From positions 17,620,001-17,684,000 of the forward strand of contig JAUIMM010000040.1 in the NCBI GenBank assembly GCA_031769625.1: 64,000 nt of DNA, read 5' to 3'. The notes beneath the pieces are model-generated. The model saw only the letters and a list, made by a program, of their open reading frames with translations, was not told the DNA's origin and did no database searches. Source of the stretch: Taudactylus pleione (taxonomy: Eukaryota; Chordata; Amphibia; Anura; Myobatrachidae). The first letter of the stretch is position 1, and the number at the start of each line of letters is the position of its first letter. Below, in pieces: positions 1 through 11,060 of the stretch. Position numbers and translations under genes: made by a program.

Positions 1-370
1 AATGCTTTTGGATACTCAGCAGTAATGCTAAGCCTTGTGGGGTTCAGCCATGATGCAATAGTACCGATAAATGGCTGACTCCGTTTATCCATAAACTATT
101 GGAACAATTTTTAAAAAAAGATTTTTGTATTAATTTCGTTTCTCTCTCCTCAGTCATGTAGGGCCGGGTCAGTAAATAACGGGTTTCCAGCAAGCTAGCG
201 ATCTACAGGAGGAGGAGTTTCAGATTTGTGTCAGATTTCTTAGTGTGCAAACTCCTGCCTGAGACCTTTCTATAATTTTTCCCATTGTCCCTCAGTACTT
301 TCAGAAAGACTTTAACTTAAGTCCATACGTTATTTAGCCATGTTATTTATATATACCAACCTCTTTTCAG

Positions 371-582
371 GTAGAGCAAATGAGAGCTGAAAATGATGTG
401 TCTATCAGAAATCAGCTGGAGCACAGAATTGAAGATCTAGAATCTGAACTCAACAGACTAAAGAGCACACAACAAGAAAATATAAGCCACCAAGATGCCA
501 CTCAGTCAGAACTGAACAGACTGAAAGATTTGTATGCAGAAGAACAAAGGAATAGAAAATCTTTGGCTTCAAAACTAGAAAG
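371..582 (+). CDS. ankrd26-like: ANKRD26-family gene, internal coding exon (4th from last)
   Basis: The exon opens directly after a pyrimidine-rich acceptor (ctcttttcag at 361-370) and closes before a gtgaat donor at 583. It encodes about 70 residues of charged heptad-rich coiled coil (ENDVSIRNQLEHRIEDLESE is the style) and ends two bases into a codon that is completed by the next exon. Seen with the following exons, the order coiled coil, S/L-rich linker, MQQELEKNI, KQQYLEVLKKNY matches the C-terminus of the ANKRD26/ANKRD7/CCDC144 family. ANKRD26 is a centriole distal-appendage protein in mammals. The ankyrin repeats and earlier exons would lie left of the window, so the gene is partial here. 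Whether the true orthologue is ANKRD26 or ANKRD7 is not decided by these exons. Confidence 0.85.
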
Positions 583-673
583 GTGAATAACTTATGTCAT
601 ATGAATTGTAGTAGAACCAAGCTTCAAAGAAAGCACAGACCTTTATCTTCTGCTTAATTACATATTTCCACAG

Positions 674-917
674 ATCAAATGAAAGGCTTGCAGAAGCAAA
701 CACCAAACTACTTAATGAGCGGCAAAGGAGCAAGTCATTAATTGCAAGCAGTTTTCTAAATGGAAGCTTGGTCGACGGTCCTGTTCATGATACAAGTCCA
801 CTTGCAAACCTTGGCAATAATCTCACGCTCAGCAGAAGTTTTGGTCTTGGTGGGAGTTTTTTTAATTCAGTCGGGAATGATTTGGCTGCAAATAGAGTGG
901 AGTCATATATTGCTAAG
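674..917 (+). CDS. ankrd26-like: ANKRD26-family gene, coding exon (3rd from last)
   Basis: The acceptor is tttccacag at 665-673 and the donor gtcagt at 918. The first base completes the Arg codon split from the previous exon and the exon ends on a whole Lys codon. It encodes SNERLAEANTKLLNERQRSK, then a Ser/Leu/Gly-rich, low-charge linker, then a return to helix at RVESYIAK. In ANKRD26 relatives this linker is the least conserved part of the tail. Reading stays open for all 81 codons in the spliced frame. Two overlapping short ATG frames at 760 and 768 are internal to this exon; the 768 frame is the real one. Confidence 0.85.
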
Positions 918-2144
918 GTCAGTTGCTCTTACTTGTCTGTGCAGCTGCTTGATATAGTATGTTAACAGGGATGTGTATACTCTAATATTCCAGTACTAAG
1001 AGACTTCCTTACTGCTTCACCTATGTGTGTGTTTAGTTTTTACAGTTAGTTTGGGATTTTTTTTTTTGTTTTATATTTATTGGTTTTCTAAGCTGTATAA
1101 AGGATTGTTACAGGCTTTTCCGCCAGTACCCAGTTCACATTGAATAGAATAACGGATTCTTATCTGTTTTGTCTGAAGAGCAGAAAGCTGTACGCACAGT
1201 TAATATCCTTAAAAGAAAGGGTGTGAGTCCGCACAAGGCAGAGATTCAGGCAGAATAATCACAAAACAAACTATTATGCAGATATTGATGTGTAAACATC
1301 ATGTAATTGCCTATGTGTTTGTTGGTGCACCAGAGTCTGTATAAAGTCACAATGTTCAAAAGAGCAAAGAAAAAGTCAGACTCTTGTGGTGCACTCTTAA
1401 AGAGTGCATCACACGAGTTTTTCTTATGAACAGTTAATATCCTTGTAAGAAGGATCAAATGCTTATATATGTGGGCGTTTGTTATCGCAGCTTAAACTAA
1501 ACTTACTTTGGGGGAAAACAACCTCCAATGTGAATCTGCTGAAATGTGGAATGACAGTGGGAATAAAAAATAAAATGGATGAGCGAGTTCAAATCAAGAA
1601 GAGACAAGTTGCCAGTAGGGAAAAGTGGTTATTTTATATTTTATTTTATTTTTTTACTTTTAGAAAGCTATGGAGTTCTTTTTACCTTGAGTGGCTTTGC
1701 ATTTACTCAAACTAACCAATTTTCTGTAAAAGGCGATAAATATAATTTTATTAAGCGGTCATGGTTTTCCAGCTGAATTTGCATTAAGTCTGTATACACA
1801 GGTACGCATGTAAAGGCTAAAAGACTGCGCTGCCTCATGTGGGGTCTAAGAATGTTCTATATAATGATTTATTTGCTGCCGAAATAATTCTAAGGGTAAT
1901 CCCCCTCCCACTTAAATAATATATGAGTGAGGAATCTGCACACTAGGGGTGCAGTTGTTTGTTTGCATAGTGTTAAGGTAGTTTGTATCAATGGTAGTAT
2001 GTAGATTAATAGTAGGGTAAATCAAAGACTGGCATCCTCTGCAGCAGCTTCAAATGCACATTCCCTCTGGACTTTAGGGGTATATTTACTAAAGTGCATG
2101 TTTATAGCGGTGTTGCTCATAGTACTCCTCACTCCCTCTTTGTG

Positions 2145-2308
2145 CCCGCCCATTGCCTAGATAATAAGCTCTCGCGAGCAGGGCACTCTGTAATCTCTAT
2201 GTAATTATGTATAGTTATGTTACCTTATCTGTACTATTTTGTACTTATGGACTTTGTTGAATGTTTGATCCCAATGCTGCACAACCCGTGTGGCACCTTA
2301 TAAATAAA
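2145..2308 (+). mobile_element. L2/CR1-like LINE 3' tail
   Basis: The segment reads aataagctctcgcgagcagg, then a T-rich stretch with ctgtactattttgtact, and ends near ggcaccttataaataaaag. This order (a taagctc...gcaggg box, a T-rich middle, a final tataaata box) is the usual 3' UTR of L2/CR1-type LINEs and the SINEs that borrow it. It resembles the tail at 44745-44880 in this window. No ORF2 is attached, so it is a 5'-truncated insertion. Confidence 0.6.
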
Positions 2309-2934
2309 AGTGAAAAATAATGAAGTTCATCTTAGAACATAATTTCTTCATCATTAGGCAATCTGTGTTTATGCGGCATACTTTGGGTATGTTAATACAG
2401 TGTGTTTCATGCACTAAGGTTGTAATGAGGGGTAAACTATTTTGGAGAACTGTTGTATAGGAGTTTAGATACACACTGAAATCCTTAGCTACGTCTTCAT
2501 TTGAAATGAAATTCTGCACCATACCTTCCAATTGTCTCGCTTTTAGCCAGATGCTTCCACTTTTGGAGAACAGTCTTCCTCGTCCTGATTTATGGGGGGT
2601 TGCTGTTGCAATGCTGCATGTTGTGGAGGCAGGTATTTCCACTGAGTACGGCATAAAAAATTAGTTTGCACTGTAGCACATGCTTCTCAACATCGAAAGT
2701 CTCCAAGTTGGATAGGGCGTAGCAGGAGCACACTGCAGGCGCGGCCATTCCTCTGATCAGCTTTTTATTGGAAAATGATATTTTTCTCATCTTGGTCAGT
2801 TATGGGGTATAGGCACTCTCAGTAAACTAAACAGTACCAACAAAAAGTTAGATCCTACCCTGTAACCATTTGTTTTCTATTAGGTATGTATTTTAAGTTG
2901 TCGATGCTAACAGCCATGCAATTTTGTATCTCAG

Positions 2935-2980
2935 ATGCAACAGGAGCTGGAAAAAAATATCACTAAAGAGCTGGACCAAG
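2935..2980 (+). CDS. ankrd26-like: ANKRD26-family gene, short coding exon (2nd from last)
   Basis: This 46-nt exon lies between tttgtatctcag and gtacgt. It encodes MQQELEKNITKELDQ plus one base of the next codon. This is the most recognisable segment of the family's C-terminal domain (Pfam DUF3496 type). It is too short for an ORF scan and was found by continuing the reading frame of the preceding exon, which ends in phase 0. The intron before it is about 2 kb and holds an L2-like LINE tail. Confidence 0.87.
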
Positions 2981-5900
2981 GTACGTTAAACATGGTGAAA
3001 TGTGTGTTTTCATTTTCCATGAAACCTGAAACAATAAGTGGACAGTGGGTCAACTGAATTAAGTGAGATGCATACTGATTGGTTTGTTCCTAAAGTGTTC
3101 TCTGCATCTATATAGCTGTTTAATGTCAGCATTACATTTCTGCTGTATGTACCGCAGGGTGCCAGAGCACCTAATATTTATAACTGATTTAGGTGCACAT
3201 GTTACATCTCATCTTTTTTTAAACCATTACCTCTTGGATTCCTCTCACTATTACAATGGGTCATTGGCTAACCATATAAACATATAACACTGATAGGATA
3301 GTTACAATTCACCTAGTACTAAATAGGTGCATTTTATACAAAGGACCAGACATTGTATAGGATTTGTCCACTATTGTCCTGCTGTAGGGTGGTCCTGTAG
3401 ACATAACTGCTGTTCATCAAAATGGATCTGTATGTGCGACACTCATTATTTAAATACATTTGCAGTCGCATATATTGTATGTAAGTTGCAAGTGATGCTA
3501 ATATCGTTATAGACTTCTGAAAATATCTGTTTAAACTTTGAGTTTTGATATTATTGCTTATAACTGTTGGGTTCAAATGTTATTACTTTAGTTCTCACAA
3601 AAAAAACAACTTGATTATTTTAAGAAATAATACACTCCCTGGTAACAAAACTCCTAGGGGACTTTGAATATTCTTATAATTCACAGTATTATAATAGTGT
3701 TCTTGCTTCTCCATTCCTATATATTTTACCTAAGTTTTTACTTTTGTTCTAAAACGCCACTGTTGGAAGTGTCCAAGTATACGTAACAAAGAAAAATGTG
3801 CATATATTGTAAGACAACTAGTCCTCATGTAAATTAGCTTTCACTTGGGTAAGATTTATATTCCTCTAATCCTCTTGGGTGAAAACGCTCCTTCAGGACT
3901 TTAAAATATCTTCCCTCTATATTCCAATCCTGCAGGGTATTAGTTGTTTTTTGTATGATCAACTTCTTATGTATAATGTAAGTTCATTTTTGTATTTTGC
4001 AATTCTTATTGATACCAACGCTGCAATTTGTAACTGTCAGTCTCGCTCAACTGAGAACTGGAGTAGGCTGAGGAGGCATCTTTTGTGAGAATTCTATCCA
4101 GAGGGGACCTCTTCACTGGTACGGAGTTAGTGAACAGGTGCCCTATGCTCTCACTGTATGATCAGCCTGGTGCAACAGTGCTGTCTATGTGCCGGTTCAG
4201 CGACTTAAAAAGTGTTCAAGGTCCAAGGGAGGAGGAAAGGTACGCAACTTGCAGTCACATTCTGGTTAGAGTCTACTAGGGCATCAGTCGATTGTGAACT
4301 GGGACCTGGGGAGGAATTGCAGTACCTAAGCGATATAGCACCTTCTTCTGACTTTTCAGTATATTGACTGTAGCTTTGTAAAATTTGCCAGCAGCTCCTA
4401 CTTCATCTCTCTTGTGAGTGTCCTCAGGGAAGTTACTTCACTTGGGGTGGGGTTGTTTTGTGAATTAGCGTGAATATTCCACCTGGGTATCTTTGTCTAC
4501 GGTGTTCTTTACTGATTGTGCACTTTGTATCTTCGTATATTTTTCTTTACTTTACTTCACCAGGCATGTCTGATAGAGAAATTCCTGCCCAAAACTGGTG
4601 GAGATTCATCCATGAAAGGTCAAACTAAGTAACCCAGTGGGCAGTCTTATGCATGGCTTTTATGCCTGATGGCCATCTGTTGAATATGCCTATGGAATTG
4701 ATCACTGATCTGGCAGAACCAGCCTGGGATAAATCCTTAATCCATTCTAATCCTGAGCACATGCAGTTTGTGTCTAGACCCATGGTTCACCTTTTTTTAC
4801 TGAAAACCCAGTGAATAGATACATGCATATGAGTGTGTAATGAAGCAGATGGCCTCTGACCAAACAAACACCACTGGGTGAGCCGGTTTGGCTTGGCTAA
4901 ATCGGTGCATAGTATGAACAATAGTGTGCTGCTGCGCTAGTATTATTCAAATGATGGCATTGATATGGCAGAATGATATAATCAAGACACTTGTATTCTA
5001 TAAATTGCAAATACCACATTTAATAAACAGAACACTTTACACAATATAAAATAAATATAGTCAATATAAAACCTGAAAGGTTCTAATGGTCACTCTTTGA
5101 ATGTTTTATTAATTTAGTTGAAAGTTCCATCTGTGTGCACAGTGAATGCTGTCCATATAAAAAGCCACAAATTTATGGACTTGTTAAAATCCTCAGAATG
5201 CTTAATAATTGTATATCATTCCGGACGGTGTAATAGTAAATATCCCAAATCACCAGTATAATGCCCAGCTTGTATTTGGATTTTCTTTAAGGGAATACAT
5301 GCAGAGCGCAGTGTCCAGGTGTATGTACTCTGTATCAGCACTTCCAAGATGAACAAGCCGTTTGGTGTGAACTTACACACGAGTTCCACAGCAGCAGCTA
5401 GAGTCCAAACAAATGGCAGCAGAATGACCACTGAGTCCAATGCACAGCACGGAGACACAAATGTAGCAACAAATGGCATGTAGAGCAGTCACTGACTCGT
5501 ATGGCCTCTATAGGAGGCTTTATCAGAGAGTGGGGCATAGTTTGAAATAACGTTCCTTCTCTTTAGACAAAATTCTGTGGGTTTTGACACTGGTGAAGTC
5601 TTGGAAACATCTGAGTGAAGTCTTGCACCAGTCTGGGGGTGGGTCTGATTTTGAGCGTTCTTCCCAAGAAAAAGATGAGATAGTGGAGGAATCCTATATT
5701 GTGGTAGATGTTGTAGTGCAGGCAATACCTCAACAGCAAGGTACCAGCAGACTGTTTAAAAGGAGGAAGGACCAGTCACTTCCCATCTTCTCCCCTAGTA
5801 GAGCGTTTGCTTTGTGAGTCATTGGCAAAACCTGAACGGAAGTTTCAAGTGATATAATTGCGACATTTTATCCCCTATCTAAGTCGAATACAGATAAATG

Positions 5901-6362
5901 GTAAACCTCAGTTTCCCAAACTCCGCCTTTACAGTTCAGATTTTAAAGATATCTGTGCTGGCGTCCAGATGGTTAAATCAAATTGACTGAGGTACTAATA
6001 CTAAGTCATCTGTGTTGAAGCACAGATATCCTTAAAACTTACTTACTTAAAACTACTGTAATGGCTGGGTCCATCTCAAACTCTGTAATGGTCGATTGTC
6101 TAAAGCCACCACTATTCAATTCCCAGATACAGCAAATTTTAATTATTTTGCAGCCGTTGCTTCTCATAGACCACTTTTAGCTCTAGGCTGTGAAAAAATG
6201 GTCAGAACAACTCTTGGAAGTTTAGCAGTCAGGGATGCCTATTCATTGCTCTTTACTCAAACTGGTTTTTCAGTTATGTGTATTGAATGTTACTTCATAT
6301 ATAGTATTATTTTTTATTTACCAAATTTCATACTGTAAACCAATGTTTTTTTTGTATTTTAG
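2981..6362 (+). other. Last intron of the ANKRD26-family gene, mostly unassigned
   Basis: About 3.4 kb without a recognisable host exon. It holds a MITE (5903-6095) and two coding-like but unassigned stretches. One is near 4566-4800 (an open phase with one stop, reading MSDREIPAQNW then WAVLCMAFMPDGHLLNMPME). The other is near 5490-5816. Both look like old retroelement debris, but I cannot name the family. Confidence 0.45.
5903..6095. mobile_element. Foldback MITE with inverted ttaaagatatctgtgct arms
   Basis: The arm ttttaaagatatctgtgct (about 5940) faces its imperfect inverse agcacagatatccttaaaac (about 6025). They enclose the sequence ggttaaatcaaattgactgaggtactaat. Outer flanks (ctcagtttcccaaactc and ccatctcaaactctgtaatgg) are also inverse of each other. 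This layout matches a common frog and fish MITE type. Age is considerable and no target duplication could be fixed. Confidence 0.6.
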
Positions 6363-6511
6363 CGAATGCTGAGCTGGATGTGGGATGTACCAGAGTGTCT
6401 CCTGTGGGTTCAATAGCTGGTTCTCTGAGAAATTTGAATGCTGATCAAGACCCAGTTTCCAGAGCAAAACAGCAGTATTTAGAGGTCTTAAAGAAGAATT
6501 ACAAGATTTAA
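6363..6511 (+). CDS. ankrd26-like: ANKRD26-family gene, terminal coding exon and stop
   Basis: After a long T-rich tract and ttttag acceptor, the exon completes a split Ala codon and reads NAELDVGC..., SPVGSIAGS, then SRAKQQYLEVLKKNYKI followed by TAA at 6509-6511. Ending in K-N-Y plus two or three residues is the family signature, so this is the genuine C-terminus. The preceding intron (2981-6362) is about 3.4 kb and contains only repeats and unassigned sequence. The 3' UTR lies downstream; I see no certain AATAAA within the first few hundred bases. Confidence 0.87.
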
Positions 6512-7154
6512 ACACTAGTGAAACATTTATAAATTGTTTACATAAAACAGGTTTAATATAATGTGAAATATGTGCTAACCACTTGTCCAGTGTTCATAAC
6601 TGTTTTGCACATTGCACTTCTTACATAAATAACTTTAGTACTATAGAATATCATAATAGCTCATGACTTTTACAAGCAGTAAGTTTTGTACATTTGTTTA
6701 TTATATTTTATTGTAGTCCCTCCATTACATTACATTATTTCTATCAAATGTGCATATATCAGCATCATATTTTGAATCCTTAGATCTGTGGGTACATAAA
6801 ATGTTTTTTTCTGCATTAACTGTATAGACATCCTACAGATGAACTTCTGTTTCATATTTGGTACGATACACAGCCTTTTTAGCCTCCTAACCACTGCAGG
6901 TACTTCATTTTTTGTAAGATACTTATACATATTACAAACTGTCAAAATATGCTATATTTTTTATAAGTCAAATGTTCACTCCCTCTGTATTTTGTTAATC
7001 CTGTGACAGTATTTACTTTAGTGTTAGTGCCAAAAAAAGTTTTAGAATGCATTTTCATAAACGCAAAAACAAATTAATACACTGCTGCTGAAAAGGAAGG
7101 GTACGAACAGGTACTATGTTCCACTGTTTCAGACTATAATTAAACTGCCTCTTT

Positions 7155-7185
<31 letters not shown>

Positions 7186-7637
7186 TGACTATATTCTTGC
7201 AGGCTACTGTTTTTAAAGGAGAGGCTGACATTGTAAATTTATGGAGACAGAAGCATGTTTTAAAATTACTATTTATTTCAATTCTGCCCTGAACACTATG
7301 TTTACAACTGTATTTATTCAACTTTACAGTAAACGTTTCTACATTTACATTTTACAAGACTTATGTTTTCTTTACTGATATCAAATGAAAGTGTTCTGAG
7401 CTCCTCTAGCAAAAGAATTCCTAAACAGATTTGCTTGACTTGTTTGTATTATTAAAAAAAATCTATTAACTAGATTTCATTGCAAATGGGACATGGAAAT
7501 ACCCTGTGAAGTACAGAAAATATTGTCTGATAAAATAGGCATTGTTGCTAAGTGAATGTCTATTTGCATCATGTGCAAGATTGACCACAGCAAAAAGGGT
7601 AAATTCAGAAAGTATATATTTACACGTTTTCTTGTAA
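6512..7637. other. 3' UTR and intergenic spacer
   Basis: AT-rich sequence following the ANKRD26-family stop codon. It presumably contains the 3' UTR. It includes an A14 run joined to a (TA)n tract at 7156-7187. No gene, RNA or clear transposon end is visible. The right boundary is the left terminus of the DIRS element. Confidence 0.5.
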
Positions 7638-7824
7638 AAACAAGAGATATGGTAAGAACTTACCTTTGTTATCTCTGTTTCTACGAAGTCCATAGGGTCC
7701 ACAGTGTTGACCTTGGGGTTATAGCTGGACAGGATCCATGCGCACCACACAGTTAAGCTTTTAGCTCCCAGGATGCACTTGGGTCCTCCTCTATACCCCG
7801 CCCCCGAGCCACAGGCACCTCAGT
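7638..7824. repeat. DIRS left terminal region and inverted terminal repeat
   Basis: From 7678 the sequence ctacgaagtccatagggtcc, through agctcccaggatgcacttgg, to ccacaggcacctcagt is the inverse of the right end at 13597-13747 with only a few differences. The first 40 bases (aacaagagatatggtaagaa...) have no counterpart at the right end. They form the DIRS-type extension that reappears, inverted, in the internal complementary region. Confidence 0.9.
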
Positions 7825-7971
7825 TGGTAAGCAGCCTAGGCCGGAGGAGAATATGGAACAGAGAGAAGGAAGACTGGAACACACAAGAAACCATACTCAC
7901 AGCAATAGGAGACGGAAAACCGGTGACCAGCCACACAGCCCATTTGAAGCCAGGTGCGTCAGGGCGGGCGC

Positions 7972-8072
7972 CCTGTGGACCCTATGGACTTCGTAGAAAC
8001 AGAGATAACAAAGGTAAGTTCTTACCATATCTCTTGTTTTCTACTTCAGGGTCCACAGGGTTGACCTTGGGG
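7972..8072. repeat. DIRS internal complementary region
   Basis: Bases 7972-8040 are the reverse complement of the outermost left end (7638 to about 7706). Bases 8041-8072 (ctacttcagggtccacaggg...) are the reverse complement of the outermost right end. The two ends are therefore fused head to tail inside the element, as expected for the template that lets DIRS cDNA close into a circle. It lies just past the recombinase stop, the canonical position. Confidence 0.9.
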
Positions 8073-8091
8073 ATGTCCCAAAGCAGTTCAA

Positions 8092-9150
8092 CTAAGGGCG
8101 GGGACGCTCCTGTGCTGAAAGGAGCACCCGGCGCCCAAAGGAAGCATCCTGAGAGGCGAAGGTGTCAAACGCATAGAACCTCAAAAACGTTTGAATAGAA
8201 GACCAAGTGGCCGCCTTACACAGCTTAACAGCAGAAGCGCCACGTCTAGCAGCCCAAGAGGGACCCACAGAAAGAGTGGAATGACCCTTAACAGAGGCTG
8301 GCACAGGTAAACCCTCTTGTGCATAAGCCTCACAAATAACGGAACGAAGCCAACGGGCTAACGTTTGTTTGTTGGCAGGCCAACCCCTCTTGTGAAAACC
8401 AAAGAGGATAAACAAGGAATCAGACTTCCTAACCGAAGCCGTCCGGTCTATATAAATTCTAAGCGCCCGGACCACATCTAAGGAAGTCTCACCAGCTGAA
8501 AGACCAGGGGACTGAAAAGCTGGCACAACAAGTTCCTGATTAATGTGGAACTTCGAGACCACTTTGGGCAAAAACTCAGGACGAGTGCGGAGCACCGCTC
8601 TGTCCTGGTGAAAAATCAGGAAAGGAGGGCGACAGGAAAGCGCCCCCAATTCAGACACCCTCCTGGCCGAAGCAATTGCCAGGAGAAAAACCGTCTTAAA
8701 TGTCAGCCACTTGAGCTCCACCGCCTCAAGAGGCTCAAACGGAGGACCCTGCAGGACCCGTAGCACCACCGCCAAGTCCCAAGGAGCCACAGGAGGCACA
8801 AAGGGAGGCTGGATCCTGAGAACACCCTGGAAAAAGGTGTGAACGTCTGGTAGTATTGCAATCCGCCGTTGAAACCACACGGACAAGGCGGACACATGAA
8901 CCTTCAGAGATGCAAGGCGTAAGCCGAGATCCAATCCTGACTGAAGAAATTCCAAGATCCTAGAAACTCGAAACACCTGAGGATCATAATGTCTGGACTC
9001 ACACCACTGAAAGTAAGTGTGCCACACTCTGTGATAAATCCGTGCTGAAGCAGGCTTGCGTGCCCGGAGCATGGTACCAATAACCGAACTGGAGAAGCCC
9101 CGAGACCTCAAGACAGCTGTCTCAAGAGCCACGCCGTCAAAGACAGCCGA
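8092..9150 (-). CDS. DIRS tyrosine recombinase (conserved part of a 953-codon open frame)
   Basis: The frame is open from 10953 to 8092, but recognisable recombinase sequence starts only near 9150 with SRGFSSSVIGTMLRARKPAS. Its first internal Met is at 9072, 36 nt past the RT-frame stop, so translation probably begins near there or by frameshifting from the RT frame. The N-terminal core-binding region is followed by catalytic Arg I (SARRVSELGALS), the box II segment KGHSTLSVGPSWAARRG and the nucleophile region TFLRFYAFDTF. In DIRS recombinases box II is normally HSTR; here the Arg codon reads Leu (8272-8274), so this copy is probably inactive. The enzyme would insert circular element DNA in the nucleus. 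Confidence 0.88.
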   Translation of the reverse strand, partial: SAVFDGVALETAVLRSRGFSSSVIGTMLRARKPASARIYHRVWHTYFQWCESRHYDPQVFRVSRILEFLQSGLDLGLRLASLKVHVSALSVWFQRRIAILPDVHTFFQGVLRIQPPFVPPVAPWDLAVVLRVLQGPPFEPLEAVELKWLTFKTVFLLAIASARRVSELGALSCRPPFLIFHQDRAVLRTRPEFLPKVVSKFHINQELVVPAFQSPGLSAGETSLDVVRALRIYIDRTASVRKSDSLFILFGFHKRGWPANKQTLARWLRSVICEAYAQEGLPVPASVKGHSTLSVGPSWAARRGASAVKLCKAATWSSIQTFLRFYAFDTFASQDASFGRRVLLSAQERPRP

Positions 9151-11060
9151 CCCAGATCCGGGTAAAGGCAGGGCCCCTGAGACAACAGGTCCCGACGCTG
9201 AGGAAGAAGGTACGGAGCGTCGATGGAGAGGCTCCTGAGATCGGAGTACCAAGGACGTCTGGGCCACGCCGGAGCTACCAGCACGAGCATGCCGCCGTCC
9301 TGCTTGAATTTCCACAGAACCCGAGGAAGCAGGGATAGCGGAGGAAACAGATACGCCAGGTGAAACGTCCATTTCACCGACAGCGCGTCCACCAGACTTG
9401 CGCCTGCGTCTCTTGTCCTTGACCCGTAAACGGGCAACTTGTGATTGTGACGGGAGGCCATCAAGTCCAGCTCCGGCAGTCCCCACCTGTCCACGAGTAG
9501 CTGAAACACCTCTGGGTGAAGCGACCATTCCCCGGGATGCACGTCGTGACTGCTGAGGAAGTCCGCCTCCCAATTGAGGACTCCGGGGATGAAGACCGCC
9601 GAGATCGCCGGAATGTGACCCTCCGCCCAAGTCAGGATACGAGACACCTCCGACATCGCTGCCTGACTGCGAGTTCCGCCTTGGTGGTTGATATACGCCA
9701 CCATGGTGGCGTTGTCGGACTGCACCTGTACCGCCCTTCCGTGAAGAGCGGGGCCGGACGACTGCAGGGCCCTGTATACTGCCCGCAGTTCCAGGATGTT
9801 GATGGGGAGAAGTGCTTCTTCCGCTGACCAACGACCCTGAAGCGACAAAGAGCCGGTCACTGCCCCCCAACCCCGGAGACTGGCATCCGTCGTGAGCAGG
9901 ACCCAGTCCGGGATCCAAAATGGGCGCCCCTCGACCAGATGAGCTGTCTGAAGCCACCAAGCCAAAGATTGCCGAACGTCCGGAGACAACACCAGCACCT
10001 GAGAGCGGATCCGGTGAGGTAACCCGTTCCATTCTGATAGAATCAGCCCCTGCAGGGGCCGGGAATGGAACTGGGCAAATTCCACCATGTCGAATGTCGA
10101 CACCATGGACCCCAGAACTCTCATAGCCGAATGGACCGACAGGCGGCAACGGCTCAGGCAACTGTGTATCCGCAGCTGTAGGGAGGCGACCTTCTCTGGA
10201 GTCAGGAAGATCCTTTGCTGACCCGAATCCAGCAGGGCTCCCAAATGCACCATCCGCTGAGATGGAATCAGGGAGGACTTTTTCCAATTTATCAACCACC
10301 TGTGTGCTTGCAGGCAAGCGATCGTCAGGTGGAGATGTTGAAGCAGTACCTCCGGGGAGCTCGCCAGCAACAGGAGGTCGTCCAGATATGGCAGCAGCCG
10401 TACATTCTGGTTCCGAAGATGTGCGGCCATGACCGCCATAATCTTCGTGAACACCCTCGGTGCCGTGGAGAGACCAAAGGGTAGCGCCCGGAACTGATAG
10501 TGGTGTTGAAGGATAGCGAACCTCAGATACCGCTGGTGTGAAGATGCTATCGGAACATGGAGGTAGGCGTCCTGGATGTCCAGGGACACCATGTAATCCC
10601 CCGGTTCCATCGCCAGAATGATGGAACGTAACGTTTCCATCCTGAACTTGGGAACTCTGAGGAATCTGTTCAGAGACTTCAAGTTGAGGATAGGGCGATG
10701 AGAACCATTGGGTTTCTGCACCAGAAACAGAGACGAATAATACCCCGTCCCTCGTTGTGATAGAGGAACGGGAACAATGACCCCTGCTTTCAGCAAGGAC
10801 TCTATAGCCTCCTGAACCTGTAACGCCTTGGTCTTGTCCTGAGAAGGACTTGTGCAGAAAAACTGGTGGGGTGGTCTGTGCCGAAAAGACAGGGCGTACC
10901 CCTGGGAGACCACTTCTCGAACCCAGGCATCCGTGGTGGTATTGTGCCAGCACTGGGCAAATAGAAGAAGTCGGCCTCCCACTCTGAGGTCCCTCAGAGG
11001 GAGGCCCGTCCCATCAGGCCGCAGGTTTATCTTCCTGCTTGGAAGAAGGGCGCCGAGCAC
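9108..11060 (-). CDS. DIRS reverse transcriptase / RNase H / methylase-like polyprotein
   Basis: A 650-codon frame. RT spans roughly residues 85-290: catalytic Asp in VSLDIQDAYLHVP (D161) and the YLDD box at 225-228, with RALPFGLSTAP before it. RNase H covers about 385-505: TDASLRGWGA (D392), ILELRAV (E424), VQSDNATMVAYIN (D449) and WEADFLS (D500). The C-terminal stretch (about 530-600; DLMASRHN, VDALSVKW, LFPPLSLLPRVL) resembles the DAM-methylase-like domain characteristic of DIRS1-type elements. The start overlaps the end of gag by 47 nt. All RT and RNase H catalytic residues are present and the frame has no stop. Confidence 0.92.
   Translation of the reverse strand: MLGALLPSRKINLRPDGTGLPLRDLRVGGRLLLFAQCWHNTTTDAWVREVVSQGYALSFRHRPPHQFFCTSPSQDKTKALQVQEAIESLLKAGVIVPVPLSQRGTGYYSSLFLVQKPNGSHRPILNLKSLNRFLRVPKFRMETLRSIILAMEPGDYMVSLDIQDAYLHVPIASSHQRYLRFAILQHHYQFRALPFGLSTAPRVFTKIMAVMAAHLRNQNVRLLPYLDDLLLLASSPEVLLQHLHLTIACLQAHRWLINWKKSSLIPSQRMVHLGALLDSGQQRIFLTPEKVASLQLRIHSCLSRCRLSVHSAMRVLGSMVSTFDMVEFAQFHSRPLQGLILSEWNGLPHRIRSQVLVLSPDVRQSLAWWLQTAHLVEGRPFWIPDWVLLTTDASLRGWGAVTGSLSLQGRWSAEEALLPINILELRAVYRALQSSGPALHGRAVQVQSDNATMVAYINHQGGTRSQAAMSEVSRILTWAEGHIPAISAVFIPGVLNWEADFLSSHDVHPGEWSLHPEVFQLLVDRWGLPELDLMASRHNHKLPVYGSRTRDAGASLVDALSVKWTFHLAYLFPPLSLLPRVLWKFKQDGGMLVLVAPAWPRRPWYSDLRSLSIDAPYLLPQRRDLLSQGPCLYPDLGRLSLTAWLLRQLS

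Larger units (their letters stand above)
583..2934 (+). other. Introns of the ANKRD26-family gene with repeat debris
   Basis: Two introns (583-673 and 918-2934). The larger one is AT-rich. It has a pair of short direct repeats (cagttaatatcctt at about 1197 and 1432), a frog-type MITE edge at about 2080 (gggtatatttactaaagtgc) and an L2/CR1-like LINE tail listed separately. ORFs here are chance. Confidence 0.6.

Noticed and set aside
120..370. Extra exon after ctctctcctcag at about 152
   Set aside because: The following sequence has stops in the phase needed to join the ANKRD26-family exons and no donor that restores frame.
9150..10953. Separate protein from the N-terminal 600 codons of the recombinase frame
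   Set aside because: It is fully inside the RT-RNaseH gene in another frame and has no recognisable domain. Kept only as a question in the findings.
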